Source: Paenibacillus albiflavus
GTDB lineage: Bacteria > Bacillota > Bacilli > Paenibacillales > NBRC-103111
NCBI RefSeq assembly: GCF_004344915.1
Contig: NZ_SKFG01000025.1
Span: forward strand, 1 to 54,644
Length of the DNA: 54,644 bases
Direction of reading: 5' to 3'
Each line of letters starts with the position of its first letter. Within the stretch, counting starts at the first letter, position 1. Made by a program: the position numbers and the translations under genes. Of the stretch, positions 17,590 to 25,734 are shown piece by piece. The notes beneath the pieces are model-generated. The model saw only the letters and a program-made list of their open reading frames with translations. It searched no databases and was not told the origin of the DNA.

Positions 17590-18216
17590 CTAATCACAAT
17601 GAACTGGAGCCCCAGGGTTATGGATCAGTTCGAGCATCATTCTTACTTGATCTTCCGTATTTCTTTCGCGTGATAGTTCAGGCAAATGATGTACATCCCA
17701 GAAACTCACCTTGCTCGTCTCCACACCTTCAAACTCTATCGTTTCGTTTGGATTCAGCATTTCGCAGTGCAGGAACATTTTATAGACATGATATGGAGAA
17801 GGCGGGTTATCGTACAACTTCGTATCGAGAACGGCGAGCAGCTTAATGAAACGTACATTAATGCCCGCTTCTTCTCTTACTTCCTTCACCACAACCTCTG
17901 CCGGCGATAGTCCGATATCCGCCCAGCCACCAGGCAGCGACCAGGAACCGTCCGCTTTTTCCTGAACGAGCAGGATTTGTCCATCCCGCACCACGACAGC
18001 ACGAATGTCTACCTTTGGTGTTGCGTAACCGCTTTCACTCGCAAATAAACGAGGCAGTTCATCCATTTCCGTCTCTGTATAACGCGCCATAATCTCCATA
18101 CTCAACTTCCGAAGCTGTTCAAATCGCTCTAGATCGTAAACATCCTTGCTATAAGCCAGTCCAATTTGAGCAATACTCTGAATCTGCTTCGCCCAATCCA
18201 ACCACTCGTAACTCAT
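17590..18216 (-). CDS. NUDIX hydrolase with N-terminal NUDIX_N domain
   Basis: A 208-residue enzyme. A helical N-terminal domain (about 1-65) is followed by the NUDIX fold with an intact catalytic box (GGWADIGLSPAEVVVKEV, then REEAGI). These enzymes split nucleoside diphosphates linked to another group; members with this N-terminal domain act on small metabolites such as ADP-ribose or CDP-alcohols, and the substrate cannot be told here. AAAGGGGGAG precedes ATG. It is the first gene before the two-component pair. Confidence 0.88.
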   Translation of the reverse strand: MSYEWLDWAKQIQSIAQIGLAYSKDVYDLERFEQLRKLSMEIMARYTETEMDELPRLFASESGYATPKVDIRAVVVRDGQILLVQEKADGSWSLPGGWADIGLSPAEVVVKEVREEAGINVRFIKLLAVLDTKLYDNPPSPYHVYKMFLHCEMLNPNETIEFEGVETSKVSFWDVHHLPELSRERNTEDQVRMMLELIHNPGAPVHCD

Positions 18217-18352
18217 CGCAGCTCCCCCTTTAGTACGTATATCTTCGACTATAAATTCTGATCTCTAACGAGTTATCGCAATTTTCATAACTATATCATT
18301 ATTACGTCCGATGCTACAATATAAGGGTTCAAGTATTGAAAAAGGTTACAAG

Positions 18353-18379
18353 AAAAAACCCTTGTAGCTCAAGGGTTTT
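18353..18379 (-). terminator. terminator after the small basic gene
   Basis: Arms AAAACCCTTG and CAAGGGTTTT with a 5-base loop. The minus strand continues into six T. It is nearly the same hairpin as the one after the tRNA pair at 20951-20976. Confidence 0.75.
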
Positions 18380-18441
18380 ATAGTTATCAAACGTATTCTT
18401 AACACCGCAAGTGTTGCCAGCAGCAATGGAACGCTTTGAAT

Positions 18442-18657
18442 TTAAGCTTTAACTTTTCTTTTTATTAATCTCTTTCTTTTGCCCTTCTTTGTATCCTTTT
18501 TGTTATTTATGGATTCACTCTGTTCATCAAGACCCTCCAATTCATTATAATTGCTATTAATCCTTTGACCTTTTAAATAAGATGGCTTCTTTTGTTTATT
18601 CTTCATGAACCTTGTTATCTCTCCTTTGCTATTTGCCTCATGATACTTTCTCTTCAT
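18442..18657 (-). CDS. small lysine-rich protein, function unknown
   Basis: A 71-residue product, very basic at both ends (RKRLIKRK near the C-terminus) with a short acidic patch (LEGLDEQSES) in the middle. No clear ribosome site precedes the ATG. A possible promoter (TTGGGG, 17 bases, TATAAT) lies just upstream and a clear terminator lies 63 bases after the stop. It may bind nucleic acid, but this is only from charge. It could be a chance frame. Confidence 0.4.
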   Translation of the reverse strand: MKRKYHEANSKGEITRFMKNKQKKPSYLKGQRINSNYNELEGLDEQSESINNKKDTKKGKRKRLIKRKVKA

Positions 18658-18845
18658 AAGCTAATCGTATGATATTATATGCACGATTGATAAAAACCCC
18701 AAGTCATCTTGTCTTGATAAATTAGCCTTTTTATCGATATAGCATGAAATCAAACGTATGATTACAATGAACTGTACTCTTACCCAATCAAAATTGTCTT
18801 AGAGACATATGATATTTCTAGTTAGAAGTGAAGGAGGGGATCCAC

Positions 18846-18947
18846 ATGGGTGAATTTGGAAGCTGCGGAGGCATGTTCACTAACACAGCTGCGATTTTGG
18901 TTCTGTTTATTCTTTTAGTTATCATTACAAAAACATTTATGTACTAA
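18846..18947 (+). CDS. YjcZ-type small sporulation peptide
   Basis: A 33-residue peptide: a short glycine- and cysteine-containing head (GSCGG) and one hydrophobic helix (AAILVLFILLVIIT). A very strong ribosome site (AAGGAGGGG) is 7 bases before the ATG, and a terminator follows. This head-plus-helix form fits the YjcZ family of tiny spore proteins in Bacillales, although the usual Gly-Tyr repeats are reduced. Membrane or spore-coat location is inferred from the family. Confidence 0.7.
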   Translation: MGEFGSCGGMFTNTAAILVLFILLVIITKTFMY

Positions 18948-19016
18948 GAATGATTTAACAGGAAGGTCAGATGTATTCTGACTACATTTATCACTTTCAT
19001 AAGTCATTCTCTCTAA

Positions 19017-19043
19017 AGCCACTCCTAATCGAGTGGCTATTTT
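19017..19043 (+). terminator. terminator after the YjcZ-type gene
   Basis: Perfect stem AGCCACT/AGTGGCT (19017-19023, 19032-19038) followed by ATTTTG. Confidence 0.7.
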
Positions 19044-19065
19044 GTTTCCAATTTTATTTACCTCC

Positions 19066-19105
19066 AAAAATAAAACTGTTTCCCTTTAATTGATGGGAAA
19101 CAGTT
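19066..19105 (-). terminator. terminator after the methyltransferase gene
   Basis: Perfect 11-bp stem (19074-19084 with 19095-19105); the minus strand continues into a T-rich tail (TTTTATTTTT). It lies 40 bases past the methyltransferase stop. Confidence 0.8.
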
Positions 19106-19145
19106 CTTCATGCTTATTTGCTAAAATTAAGATTGAGTTTTGTGC

Positions 19146-19946
19146 TTAGACTTTTCTGGCCCAAATAGTTGCACGGCACCACTTCATATCATTTAAGGGT
19201 TCCGCCAATGGTTGGTCGGTATAATTTATAAAGGTTCTTTCTATGGTGAACCCTGCATCCTTGAGCCAGCCATACACCTGAGCTTGGGTCGGGATATGCT
19301 TGTACCATTGCTCTGGAATGATGAATTGATCTCCGCTGTTTGTTGTGATTTCAATGTGGTTGACGCCTGCACATATTTGGGTTATAGGATTATAGATGCT
19401 TCCGTAACTAATAGTTCGTCCATATGTACCCAAATCATCGGTGCCTTTAAAATAGCTGCCTTCACGTAATCCGTTAAAGGTGGCGGAAGGATCAAAATGC
19501 AAATCGAAATCCAAGTAGAGATGTCCGCCTGACCGAAGCGCTTCCGCAGCCTTTCGGATGAAGACGGCTTGTGATTGAGCATAGTCCATATCGGATTCAA
19601 TGTTGATCAGTATGTTGCCAGCCAAGATAACGACATCAAAGGCTGTCCCCCAGTCTGCGGTTGTGGCGTCTGCCATGAAACATTGTAAGTTGCTTAAGCC
19701 TTTCATTCGGCGGTAGCAGCGAAGAAGCATATGCTCATCCGCATCAAAGCCCGTTACCTTATGCCCGGCTTGAGCAAGCGGTATACAAATGCGCCCGCCG
19801 CCGCAGGCGACCTCAAGGATGTTTTGAGGAGTTTGGTCCGTTTGCTCGTTCAAAATTTTCAGTAAAAACTCAACGTCATTTGTATGGTTTTCAAATTGCT
19901 CGTATATGTCGGCATACCAATGTTTTACAATAAATTCTCTATTCAA
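19146..19946 (-). CDS. class I SAM-dependent methyltransferase
   Basis: A 266-residue protein with the SAM-binding motifs in order: motif I LEVACGGGRICIPLA (about 43-57), acidic motif II GFDADEHML, then MADATTADW and FDVVILAGN. The C-terminal half is of the small-molecule or unassigned type; substrate unknown. The best start is TTG at 19946, with GGGGG seven bases upstream and no ATG nearby. It is transcribed alone from a promoter at 20061-20089. Confidence 0.8.
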   Translation of the reverse strand: MNREFIVKHWYADIYEQFENHTNDVEFLLKILNEQTDQTPQNILEVACGGGRICIPLAQAGHKVTGFDADEHMLLRCYRRMKGLSNLQCFMADATTADWGTAFDVVILAGNILINIESDMDYAQSQAVFIRKAAEALRSGGHLYLDFDLHFDPSATFNGLREGSYFKGTDDLGTYGRTISYGSIYNPITQICAGVNHIEITTNSGDQFIIPEQWYKHIPTQAQVYGWLKDAGFTIERTFINYTDQPLAEPLNDMKWCRATIWARKV

Positions 19947-20269
19947 AATATTTCCCCCATTTTCTAGGAGGGTTAAAGTATAGTCGCCCTCCTTGTAATA
20001 ACTGTCATTTTAATATCCGTTGTTTTCATAACCGATCACCCTTTCTATTATGTTAAGTAAAATATATCACGTTACTTATAATGAGCCAATATAATAGAGA
20101 TTTATTGCTATGACCAGCAATGTTTAGGATTTTTTACCAGTTTCCACATTTTCCAGATTGTAAAATCGCGGTAACTTTGGAGTAGTTGTCCAAGTTTTTT
20201 TATGGTTAAATAGTATTTAGACAGAAAATTCAAGATTTTCTAATTAAAATATTTGAGGGGTTGTAGTAA
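19947..20269. other. intergenic region between divergent methyltransferase and lipoprotein genes
   Basis: AT-rich, no credible frame. It holds the methyltransferase promoter (20061-20089) and, in that leader, a perfect inverted repeat AGGAGGG/CCCTCCT (19966-19972 and 19987-19993). The hairpin sits about 20 bases before the TTG start and contains a second Shine-Dalgarno-like sequence, so it might affect translation. For the plus-strand lipoprotein I see only the ribosome site GAGGGG. Confidence 0.5.
20061..20089 (-). promoter_or_regulatory. promoter of the methyltransferase gene
   Basis: TTGGCT (complement of 20084-20089), 17 bases, TATATT (complement of 20061-20066) on the minus strand. Confidence 0.5.
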
Positions 20270-20857
20270 TTGAAACTAAAAACGATTACAGTGTTAATGT
20301 TATTATTCTCCGTATTATTAAGCGGGTGTGGTGAAGGTAAGTTTAAACCAGATACTATGTCTAAGGATGATATAGCTATCATGAAAATTGATGACAAGAA
20401 TGCGAAGATTTACTACGGCATGAAAAGATCTGAAGCAGAAAAAATTTTAGGTAATGGAAATAAAGATATTTTAATAAAATATGATTTTGGTGTGGAAATA
20501 ATGTATCGAGTCAATAAAGAAAATAATGAAGAAACTGTAGCGCTTATTTCGCTCGATGAAGGTTCAAAGAAAATATATAGTACGATAAGGGGAATCAAAG
20601 TCGGAGATTTAAAAAGTGATGTAATTAAATCTTATGGTGAAAAGTATCCTGTTCCAACTATGAAGATAGATAGGGATATTGCATATTACTACGACCTTAA
20701 ACTGAAGAAGTTTATGGGACAGGAGAGTCTCGCTAATCCCTTATCAAATAAAGATGATCTTTATGAGCAAATAGGAACAGATTTTATCTTTAATGACAAT
20801 GGATATGTTGATAGGATAATGTTATATGATAGACATATGGCGATATTTTTTCAATAG
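20270..20857 (+). CDS. lipoprotein of unknown function with two related motifs
   Basis: 195 residues. Lipoprotein signal with LLSGC, cysteine 20. The mature part holds two similar segments, YYGMKRSEAEKILGNG (about 49-64) and IRGIKVGDLKSDVIKSYG (about 106-123). This G-(I/M)-x-x-x-(D/E)-type pattern is seen in small beta-rich lipoproteins such as the BamE/SmpA and related folds. TTG start at 20270 follows GAGGGG by 9 bases; no ATG fits. Function unknown. Confidence 0.75.
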   Translation: MKLKTITVLMLLFSVLLSGCGEGKFKPDTMSKDDIAIMKIDDKNAKIYYGMKRSEAEKILGNGNKDILIKYDFGVEIMYRVNKENNEETVALISLDEGSKKIYSTIRGIKVGDLKSDVIKSYGEKYPVPTMKIDRDIAYYYDLKLKKFMGQESLANPLSNKDDLYEQIGTDFIFNDNGYVDRIMLYDRHMAIFFQ

Positions 20858-20890
20858 TGTGCTGAACTACATAGCTTATATAATATTGAG

Positions 20891-20921
20891 AAGCTCTGAA
20901 TTATTCAGGGCTTTTCATTAC
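20891..20921 (+). terminator. terminator after the lipoprotein gene
   Basis: Stem around AAGCTCTGAA / TTCAGGGCTT with a short loop, followed by a T-rich tail. Confidence 0.65.
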
Positions 20922-20950
20922 CCGAATCTTAGTTGAAAAATGACCAAAAG

Positions 20951-20976
20951 AAAAAACCCTTGCAGCGCAAGGGTTT
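20951..20976 (-). terminator. terminator of the tRNA pair
   Basis: Stem AACCCTTG (20955-20962) with CAAGGGTT (20968-20975); the minus strand runs into six T. It lies 20 bases past tRNA-Gly. Confidence 0.8.
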
Positions 20977-20995
20977 CGTCATTGTCAAACATATA

Positions 20996-21066
20996 AGCGG
21001 ATGATGGGAATCGAACCCACGCTATTAGCTTGGAAGGCTAAAGTTCTACCATTGAACTACATCCGC
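20996..21066 (-). tRNA. tRNA-Gly (anticodon TCC)
   Basis: Full cloverleaf by eye: acceptor GCGGATG/CATCCGC, D arm GTTC/GAAC, anticodon stem TTAGC/GCTAA around the loop CTTCCAA, and TTCGATT in the T loop. Discriminator U, as usual for glycine tRNA in Firmicutes. CCA is not encoded. Confidence 0.95.
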
Positions 21067-21074
21067 ATATGATA

Positions 21075-21151
21075 TGGTCGGGATGACACGATTTGAACAT
21101 GCGACCCCCTGGTCCCAAACCAGGTGCTCTACCAAGCTGAGCTACATCCCG
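21075..21151 (-). tRNA. tRNA-Pro (anticodon TGG)
   Basis: Cloverleaf: acceptor CGGGATG/CATCCCG, D arm GCTC/GAGC, anticodon stem CCTGG/CCAGG around the loop TTTGGGA, T loop TTCAAAT. CCA is encoded (complement of 21075-21077), unlike the neighbouring tRNA-Gly. Confidence 0.95.
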
Positions 21152-21184
21152 TCATTGCCTTCATCTTTAGTAAAGGCAAAAATT

Positions 21185-21213
21185 AATATATCATGTTTAT
21201 AGCGATTGTGCAA
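21185..21213 (-). promoter_or_regulatory. promoter of the tRNA-Pro/tRNA-Gly unit
   Basis: TTGCAC (complement of 21208-21213), 17 bases, TATATT (complement of 21185-21190), about 34 bases before tRNA-Pro. Confidence 0.65.
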
Positions 21214-21259
21214 GTCATTAAATCGAGGTATTTTTTTACAGATCATAGTCTTATATGCA

Positions 21260-21778
21260 CTATTCTATCGAACCAAATGATCCGAATGGAAAGAAACGAA
21301 TCCATGCTTTGCCAATTATTTCTGACTCATCCACAAAGGGTGTTGGCCATTTATGCGAGTCGTTGGATACGTTGCGATTATCTCCTAGGAAGAAGTATTT
21401 GCCACTTGGAACAACAACTTTAGGAAAAGTATAATTTATATGTACCTTCACGTAAGGCTCATCAAGCTTCTCTCCATTACGATACAGAGCACCATCCTTC
21501 ACCTCTATCGTATCGCCAGGCAATCCTATTAACCTTTTAATGTAGGCGTCATGATTATCAGGAATCGGTGGCCAGAAAGCGACGATATCGCCATGCTGCA
21601 AATCATTAAGCGACCATTTCTGAAGCACTAAGCGGTCATCTACTTTAATTGTAGGGTCCATCGAATTTGTAGGCACGATTACGGCTTGGGCAACATATGT
21701 ATTAATAAATAGTGCAAGTACTATCGCAATTACGATGCTGAGTCCGTATTCCTTGATCCATTTGAGAATATATCGCAT
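21260..21778 (-). CDS. lepB: type I signal peptidase
   Basis: A 172-residue membrane enzyme that cuts signal peptides from exported proteins. One N-terminal membrane helix (about 12-31) fits the SipS-like Gram-positive form. Catalytic serine S39 is in PTNSMDPT; catalytic lysine K81 is in YIKRLIGLPGD; the last family box is FLGDNRNVSNDSHKW. ATG at 21778 follows GAGAGGTGAGCT. It stands alone, opposite to the aldo/keto reductase gene. One of possibly several such enzymes in a Paenibacillus-like genome. Confidence 0.95.
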   Translation of the reverse strand: MRYILKWIKEYGLSIVIAIVLALFINTYVAQAVIVPTNSMDPTIKVDDRLVLQKWSLNDLQHGDIVAFWPPIPDNHDAYIKRLIGLPGDTIEVKDGALYRNGEKLDEPYVKVHINYTFPKVVVPSGKYFFLGDNRNVSNDSHKWPTPFVDESEIIGKAWIRFFPFGSFGSIE

Positions 21779-21941
21779 AGCTCACCTCTCCACTTCTCTG
21801 AATTTGCAGTCAATAATAACCTATATTATATATGATTTCTATGCCATAATAAAATGTGACTCAAGTAGAAACGGTTTCACCGTATTTATAGACGGGGCGT
21901 TTCTGTGAGAAATATCCATGTATAAATAAGGAGTGAACTTC

Positions 21942-22865
21942 ATGTTATATCGAAGACTCGGACAAACAAACCTGAAAGTTTCCGTTATCGGAGTTGGGAC
22001 CTACCAATTCGGCGGAGAATGGGGACAAACATTTAATCAACAAGAAGTAGACGCCATTCTGGATCGTGCGCAGGAAGTCGGCATCAACCTGATCGATACG
22101 GCCGAATGTTATGGCGATCATCTGGCGGAACAGCTCGTTGGTAATTATCTGGCAAGACATCGCAGAGAGGATTTCGTCATCGCGACTAAATTCGGCCATC
22201 GGTTCCATGGATTATTCGATCGTACGCAGGAGTGGGCGCCTGAACAGGTGCTGGCTCAATTAGAAGCATCACTTCAAGCACTGCAAACGGACTACATTGA
22301 CCTGTATCAATTCCACTCAGGCGCAGACGAAATGTTCGATAATGACGATTTATGGACGATGCTTGATAAGCAGATGAAGGCAGGTAAAATCCGTCACCTT
22401 GGCACATCCATCAGCAAGAACGATCAAATTCATCAGACGGCTTCTTCTACGAAGGTTGGTTCTCAAACGATTCAAGTTGTTTACAACCGATTGGATCGCT
22501 CACCAGAAGAGCAAATTTTCCCATCCTGTATCGAGCAAGATTTAGGTGTTCTAGCGCGTGTACCACTTGCGAGTGGATATTTAAGCGGCAAATACGCACC
22601 AGGAACAGTGTTTGGAGATAACGATGTTCGCCATCGCCACGATCAGGAGCTGGTCGCTAGGCGTCTTCAAGAAGTCCATGCAATACGTGAAAATGAAGTC
22701 CCAACTGATATGAATATGGCAACTTGGGCACTCGCATGGTGCTTGAAGCATCCAGCGGTTACGGCTGTCATTCCTGGCTGCAAATCACCAGCTCAGGTTG
22801 AAGCAAACAGCATTGCCACTAACTATGCACCTAGTTCTCACCCGCAAGCTTGGAAAGATAAATAA
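21942..22865 (+). CDS. aldo/keto reductase
   Basis: About 307 residues with the NADPH-dependent aldo/keto reductase signs: RRLGQTNLKVSVIGVGTYQFGG at the start in two parts, catalytic-type DTAECYG (the tyrosine and aspartate of the tetrad), a lysine in FVIATKFGH, and QVVYNRLDR in the barrel. Its substrate is unknown. ATG at 21942 is chosen because AAGGAG lies 8 bases upstream; an in-frame GTG at 21933 is too close to it. It heads a row with amj and a TVP38-type gene. Confidence 0.9.
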   Translation: MLYRRLGQTNLKVSVIGVGTYQFGGEWGQTFNQQEVDAILDRAQEVGINLIDTAECYGDHLAEQLVGNYLARHRREDFVIATKFGHRFHGLFDRTQEWAPEQVLAQLEASLQALQTDYIDLYQFHSGADEMFDNDDLWTMLDKQMKAGKIRHLGTSISKNDQIHQTASSTKVGSQTIQVVYNRLDRSPEEQIFPSCIEQDLGVLARVPLASGYLSGKYAPGTVFGDNDVRHRHDQELVARRLQEVHAIRENEVPTDMNMATWALAWCLKHPAVTAVIPGCKSPAQVEANSIATNYAPSSHPQAWKDK

Positions 22866-22924
22866 GGGGAATAAACCAAGAAAGCTATCCAACCGTCGTT
22901 TAATTGTTTAGGGGGAGTGGGCAA

Positions 22925-23731
22925 GTGATTCAACAAGTGCTCTTACTATGTTTATTCACTTCAATTATTCATGCGACGGACACAGCTTCCTATGCGATTC
23001 GCTTAGCAGGAATTCGTGTAAGCAAGCTAGCCGTCGCGCTTTCTTTGGCAGGGATCATCGTACTGGTATCCAGAACTGCTAATTTAGTTCAAGGTTTATT
23101 TATAGGCGACATGGTGGACGATGCCAAAAGCGGCAGATTAGCGGACATAGTTTCTCCTTTCCGTGTGATTATCTTCTCTTCATCGATCGGAACCCTCATC
23201 GCTTTAATTCTTTTTCCTACCTTAGTATTTATCTCAGCTAGAGTGATTTCACATTTAGAGGTAGCAGGCTCCTTACCCGAAATGCTCAAACATTCCGTTA
23301 CGATCAAGAAACTGAAACATGCAGGGCAACATATTCGCAAACCTCGCTTAGCTATGCTATCTCGATTAAGAATCGGAGGCTTGCCCAAACGTCTTCTTTT
23401 GCTTAATTGTTTAGTAACTGCGGTCTATACCGTTGGCGTACTTGCGGCATTATACGCAGCAGTATTAACGCCAGATAATTCTGCCAAAGCTTTGATGTCT
23501 TCAGGACTAATCAATGGTATTGCGACGATTATTTTTGCTATGTTCGTAGATCCACAAGTAGCCGTTGCCACGGATCGAGCCTTGACCGGCAAAGCCGAAA
23601 TCGAGACGCTTAATAAAATGTTTGGATTACTCATGATCTCCCGTTTCGCAGGTACCCTACTAGCCCAACTCCTGCTTGTTCCTGCCGCTTACTGGATCAA
23701 ATGGGTAGTCGAACTGGTGAATGGAGGTTAA
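22925..23731 (+). CDS. amj: Amj-type alternate lipid II flippase
   Basis: About 268 residues, strongly hydrophobic, with about six membrane segments. The N-terminus (QQVLLLCLFTSIIHATDTAS), the motif SRTANLVQGLFIGDMVDDA in two pieces, and the C-terminal part with FVDPQVAVATDRAL match the Amj (YdaH) family. Amj moves lipid-linked cell-wall precursor across the membrane and can replace MurJ in Bacillus subtilis. GTG at 22925 follows AGGGGGAG by 7 bases. It is 59 bases after the reductase gene and 6 bases before the TVP38-type gene. Confidence 0.85.
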   Translation: MIQQVLLLCLFTSIIHATDTASYAIRLAGIRVSKLAVALSLAGIIVLVSRTANLVQGLFIGDMVDDAKSGRLADIVSPFRVIIFSSSIGTLIALILFPTLVFISARVISHLEVAGSLPEMLKHSVTIKKLKHAGQHIRKPRLAMLSRLRIGGLPKRLLLLNCLVTAVYTVGVLAALYAAVLTPDNSAKALMSSGLINGIATIIFAMFVDPQVAVATDRALTGKAEIETLNKMFGLLMISRFAGTLLAQLLLVPAAYWIKWVVELVNGG

Positions 23732-23737
23732 CAGGAG

Positions 23738-24331
23738 ATGTCGAGTTGGCTTGAACTTCCCCCCATAATTTCTCATGATTCCTTAATCTATTTGCTTGAG
23801 AAGTACAAGTCATTTGGACCTATCCCTGGCATATTGATAACGTTTATCGAATCCTTCATTCCACCGCTTCCTCTCTTTCTGCTAGTAGCGGCCAATTCAG
23901 CAGCCTATGGACTATGGACTGGATTTATATGCTCATGGATTGGCGTTGTGAGCGGCTCTATATGCATCTATCTATTTTTTCGACATTTGGCGGACCATCC
24001 AATCATCACAAAATGGAAAACAAACCCATTCATTATCAACAGTCTTGAATGGGTTCAGAAGCATTCTTTTGGCTCTATATTTATTATTAGCTGCTTACCT
24101 ATGGGCCCAGCCTTTATCGTTCACATCGCTGCTGGAATCAGCAGAATGCCAATTCTCCCTTTTGTGCTTGCCATTACAAGCGGCAAAGCGATCATGATTC
24201 TGATCGTTTCCTTTATCGGACGAGATTTTATCGCTTTTATCCATAACCCAATTAAGCTTCTAATACTTGCTTCCTTCGCTGCTTCCCTTTGGTTTGCGAG
24301 CAAGCTTATTGAAGCACGACTGACGAGATAA
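23738..24331 (+). CDS. TVP38/TMEM64 (DedA superfamily) membrane protein
   Basis: 197 residues, about five hydrophobic segments. The re-entrant-loop pattern of the DedA/VTT superfamily is visible: ITFIESFIPPLPLFLL near residue 37, and later LPMGPAFIVHIAAGISRM. Some members flip undecaprenyl phosphate or other lipids. AGGAG is 6 bases before ATG, and the gene is 6 bases after amj, so both are made together. A role in the cell-wall lipid carrier cycle is an inference from that pairing. Confidence 0.82.
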   Translation: MSSWLELPPIISHDSLIYLLEKYKSFGPIPGILITFIESFIPPLPLFLLVAANSAAYGLWTGFICSWIGVVSGSICIYLFFRHLADHPIITKWKTNPFIINSLEWVQKHSFGSIFIISCLPMGPAFIVHIAAGISRMPILPFVLAITSGKAIMILIVSFIGRDFIAFIHNPIKLLILASFAASLWFASKLIEARLTR

Positions 24332-24355
24332 TTTGGGTTGCATCCTACTCTCCTA

Positions 24356-25561
24356 CTAATTAAGCTTGAAGGTTTTCTCGTATTTGACCTCATCGCCTGT
24401 GGAACGCTTCACATGCACTTCAAGCTTCCAATTGCCACTGTAAGGCAGCTTCTGATCCTCCGCTTGATAATCATATTCTTTAAAGCCTTCAAAATCAGCT
24501 TCCTTCTTATTATCCTTATATGGCGATAGAGCAATCTCAATTGGCGCCTCATTCTGACGATCCAAGCTATACAACTGCATAACGACTTTTGCAGGCGCTT
24601 CTTCTTTCTCTGATGCCCATATTTTGGCGCGGAATGTATTAGGTCCAACAAATAGTGGATTAACCCGAACAGACATATGCACAGTTTCACCCATTTCATG
24701 CCAAAACAGCGGCTTATTCGTAGGCGTAGGTGACATGTAAGTGATACATCCTACAATTAATGTGATGACAACGCCTAAAGTCACATTCAGTTTAAGCAGC
24801 CCAGCAACTGATTGATTTTGTCTGCGGCGCTCTTTTGCCCAAACCATAATCAACAGAACAAGCATAATAAGCGTCAATCCAGCTTTTACGAGCAGCAGGA
24901 TCCCCCACTGTGTACGAAGCAAATAATCCATACTTGGCAGCAAGATTAGTGTGGAGATAATCCCCGTGATTGTCATCACTAGAATAGAGGTGATCGCAAT
25001 CCTTACATAGTTATGTATCCATGTTGCGAATCGGTCAGCCTGCCGACGTCTTATATATAACCCGAACAGTAGTCCACCTAGTAATAAAGCTGCGCATGCT
25101 AGGTGAATAAATCCGAGAAGCATCGTTATCCACGCTGGATTGTCAGTCGCCGAATGTCCGTACATGCTTGAGACTAATAAGAAGGCAATTGCCCAAATAA
25201 CGTTCAACCAAGGAATCCGTGCAAGTGCAACAATCCCTATAATAGACAACACTAGGAGTACCAACCAACCAATACCAACATTCGTTGTTAAGAAAATATT
25301 CGCCAGCTCATCCATTCCTCCGCCATCTAGCAGCTCTTCAAGATGTGTTAGAATCATAAGGACAAGCGCGAATAGCTGAAAGAGCTGCAAATTGCTCGTC
25401 ACGCGTGCAATAGATGCTCTAGCTGTATCTCCTGTTTTAAAGAATGCTGTCCATAACAGCCCTCCGGCAAGTATGAGAACGATCAAATACCATAACCCTC
25501 TTGACGCAAATTGAAACAGCAACGATGTGCTCATATCTGCTGAAAATTGATGCAAACTCAT
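24356..25561 (-). CDS. CopD-type membrane protein with C-terminal YtkA/FixH-like domain
   Basis: 401 residues. Residues about 1-290 form eight or nine membrane segments of the CopD copper-resistance type (THLEELL, SMYGHSATDNPAW, LGFIHLACAALLLGGLLFG with likely metal-binding histidines). After the last segment a soluble domain (about 295-401) resembles YtkA/FixH-like extracytoplasmic domains (FRAKIWASEKEE, YSGNWKLEVHVKR). The usual N-terminal CopC domain is absent. GGAGG lies 12 bases before ATG. It diverges from a two-component pair. A copper role is inferred from the family. Confidence 0.8.
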   Translation of the reverse strand: MSLHQFSADMSTSLLFQFASRGLWYLIVLILAGGLLWTAFFKTGDTARASIARVTSNLQLFQLFALVLMILTHLEELLDGGGMDELANIFLTTNVGIGWLVLLVLSIIGIVALARIPWLNVIWAIAFLLVSSMYGHSATDNPAWITMLLGFIHLACAALLLGGLLFGLYIRRRQADRFATWIHNYVRIAITSILVMTITGIISTLILLPSMDYLLRTQWGILLLVKAGLTLIMLVLLIMVWAKERRRQNQSVAGLLKLNVTLGVVITLIVGCITYMSPTPTNKPLFWHEMGETVHMSVRVNPLFVGPNTFRAKIWASEKEEAPAKVVMQLYSLDRQNEAPIEIALSPYKDNKKEADFEGFKEYDYQAEDQKLPYSGNWKLEVHVKRSTGDEVKYEKTFKLN

Positions 25562-25734
25562 GTCTTACAGACACCTCCATATTCAAACCCCACTTCCTTT
25601 ATTCTAGCAAAAAATGTTTCCCACAAGAGAAGAAGTGTTGACGAATTGGCAAAATGTTATGACAAGCCTTGCCAAGCACAAGTTCTTATGGTACAAAAAC
25701 TGCAGAGGGCCATACTGAAAGGAGTCTTGTGTTC

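Noticed and set aside
19966-19993. Leader peptide attenuator for an antibiotic-resistance methyltransferase
   Set aside because: The hairpin is real, but no start codon gives a leader peptide and the enzyme is not of the Erm type.
21868-21903. Terminator before the aldo/keto reductase gene
   Set aside because: GAAACG/CGTTTC arms exist but no T-run follows on either strand at the right place.
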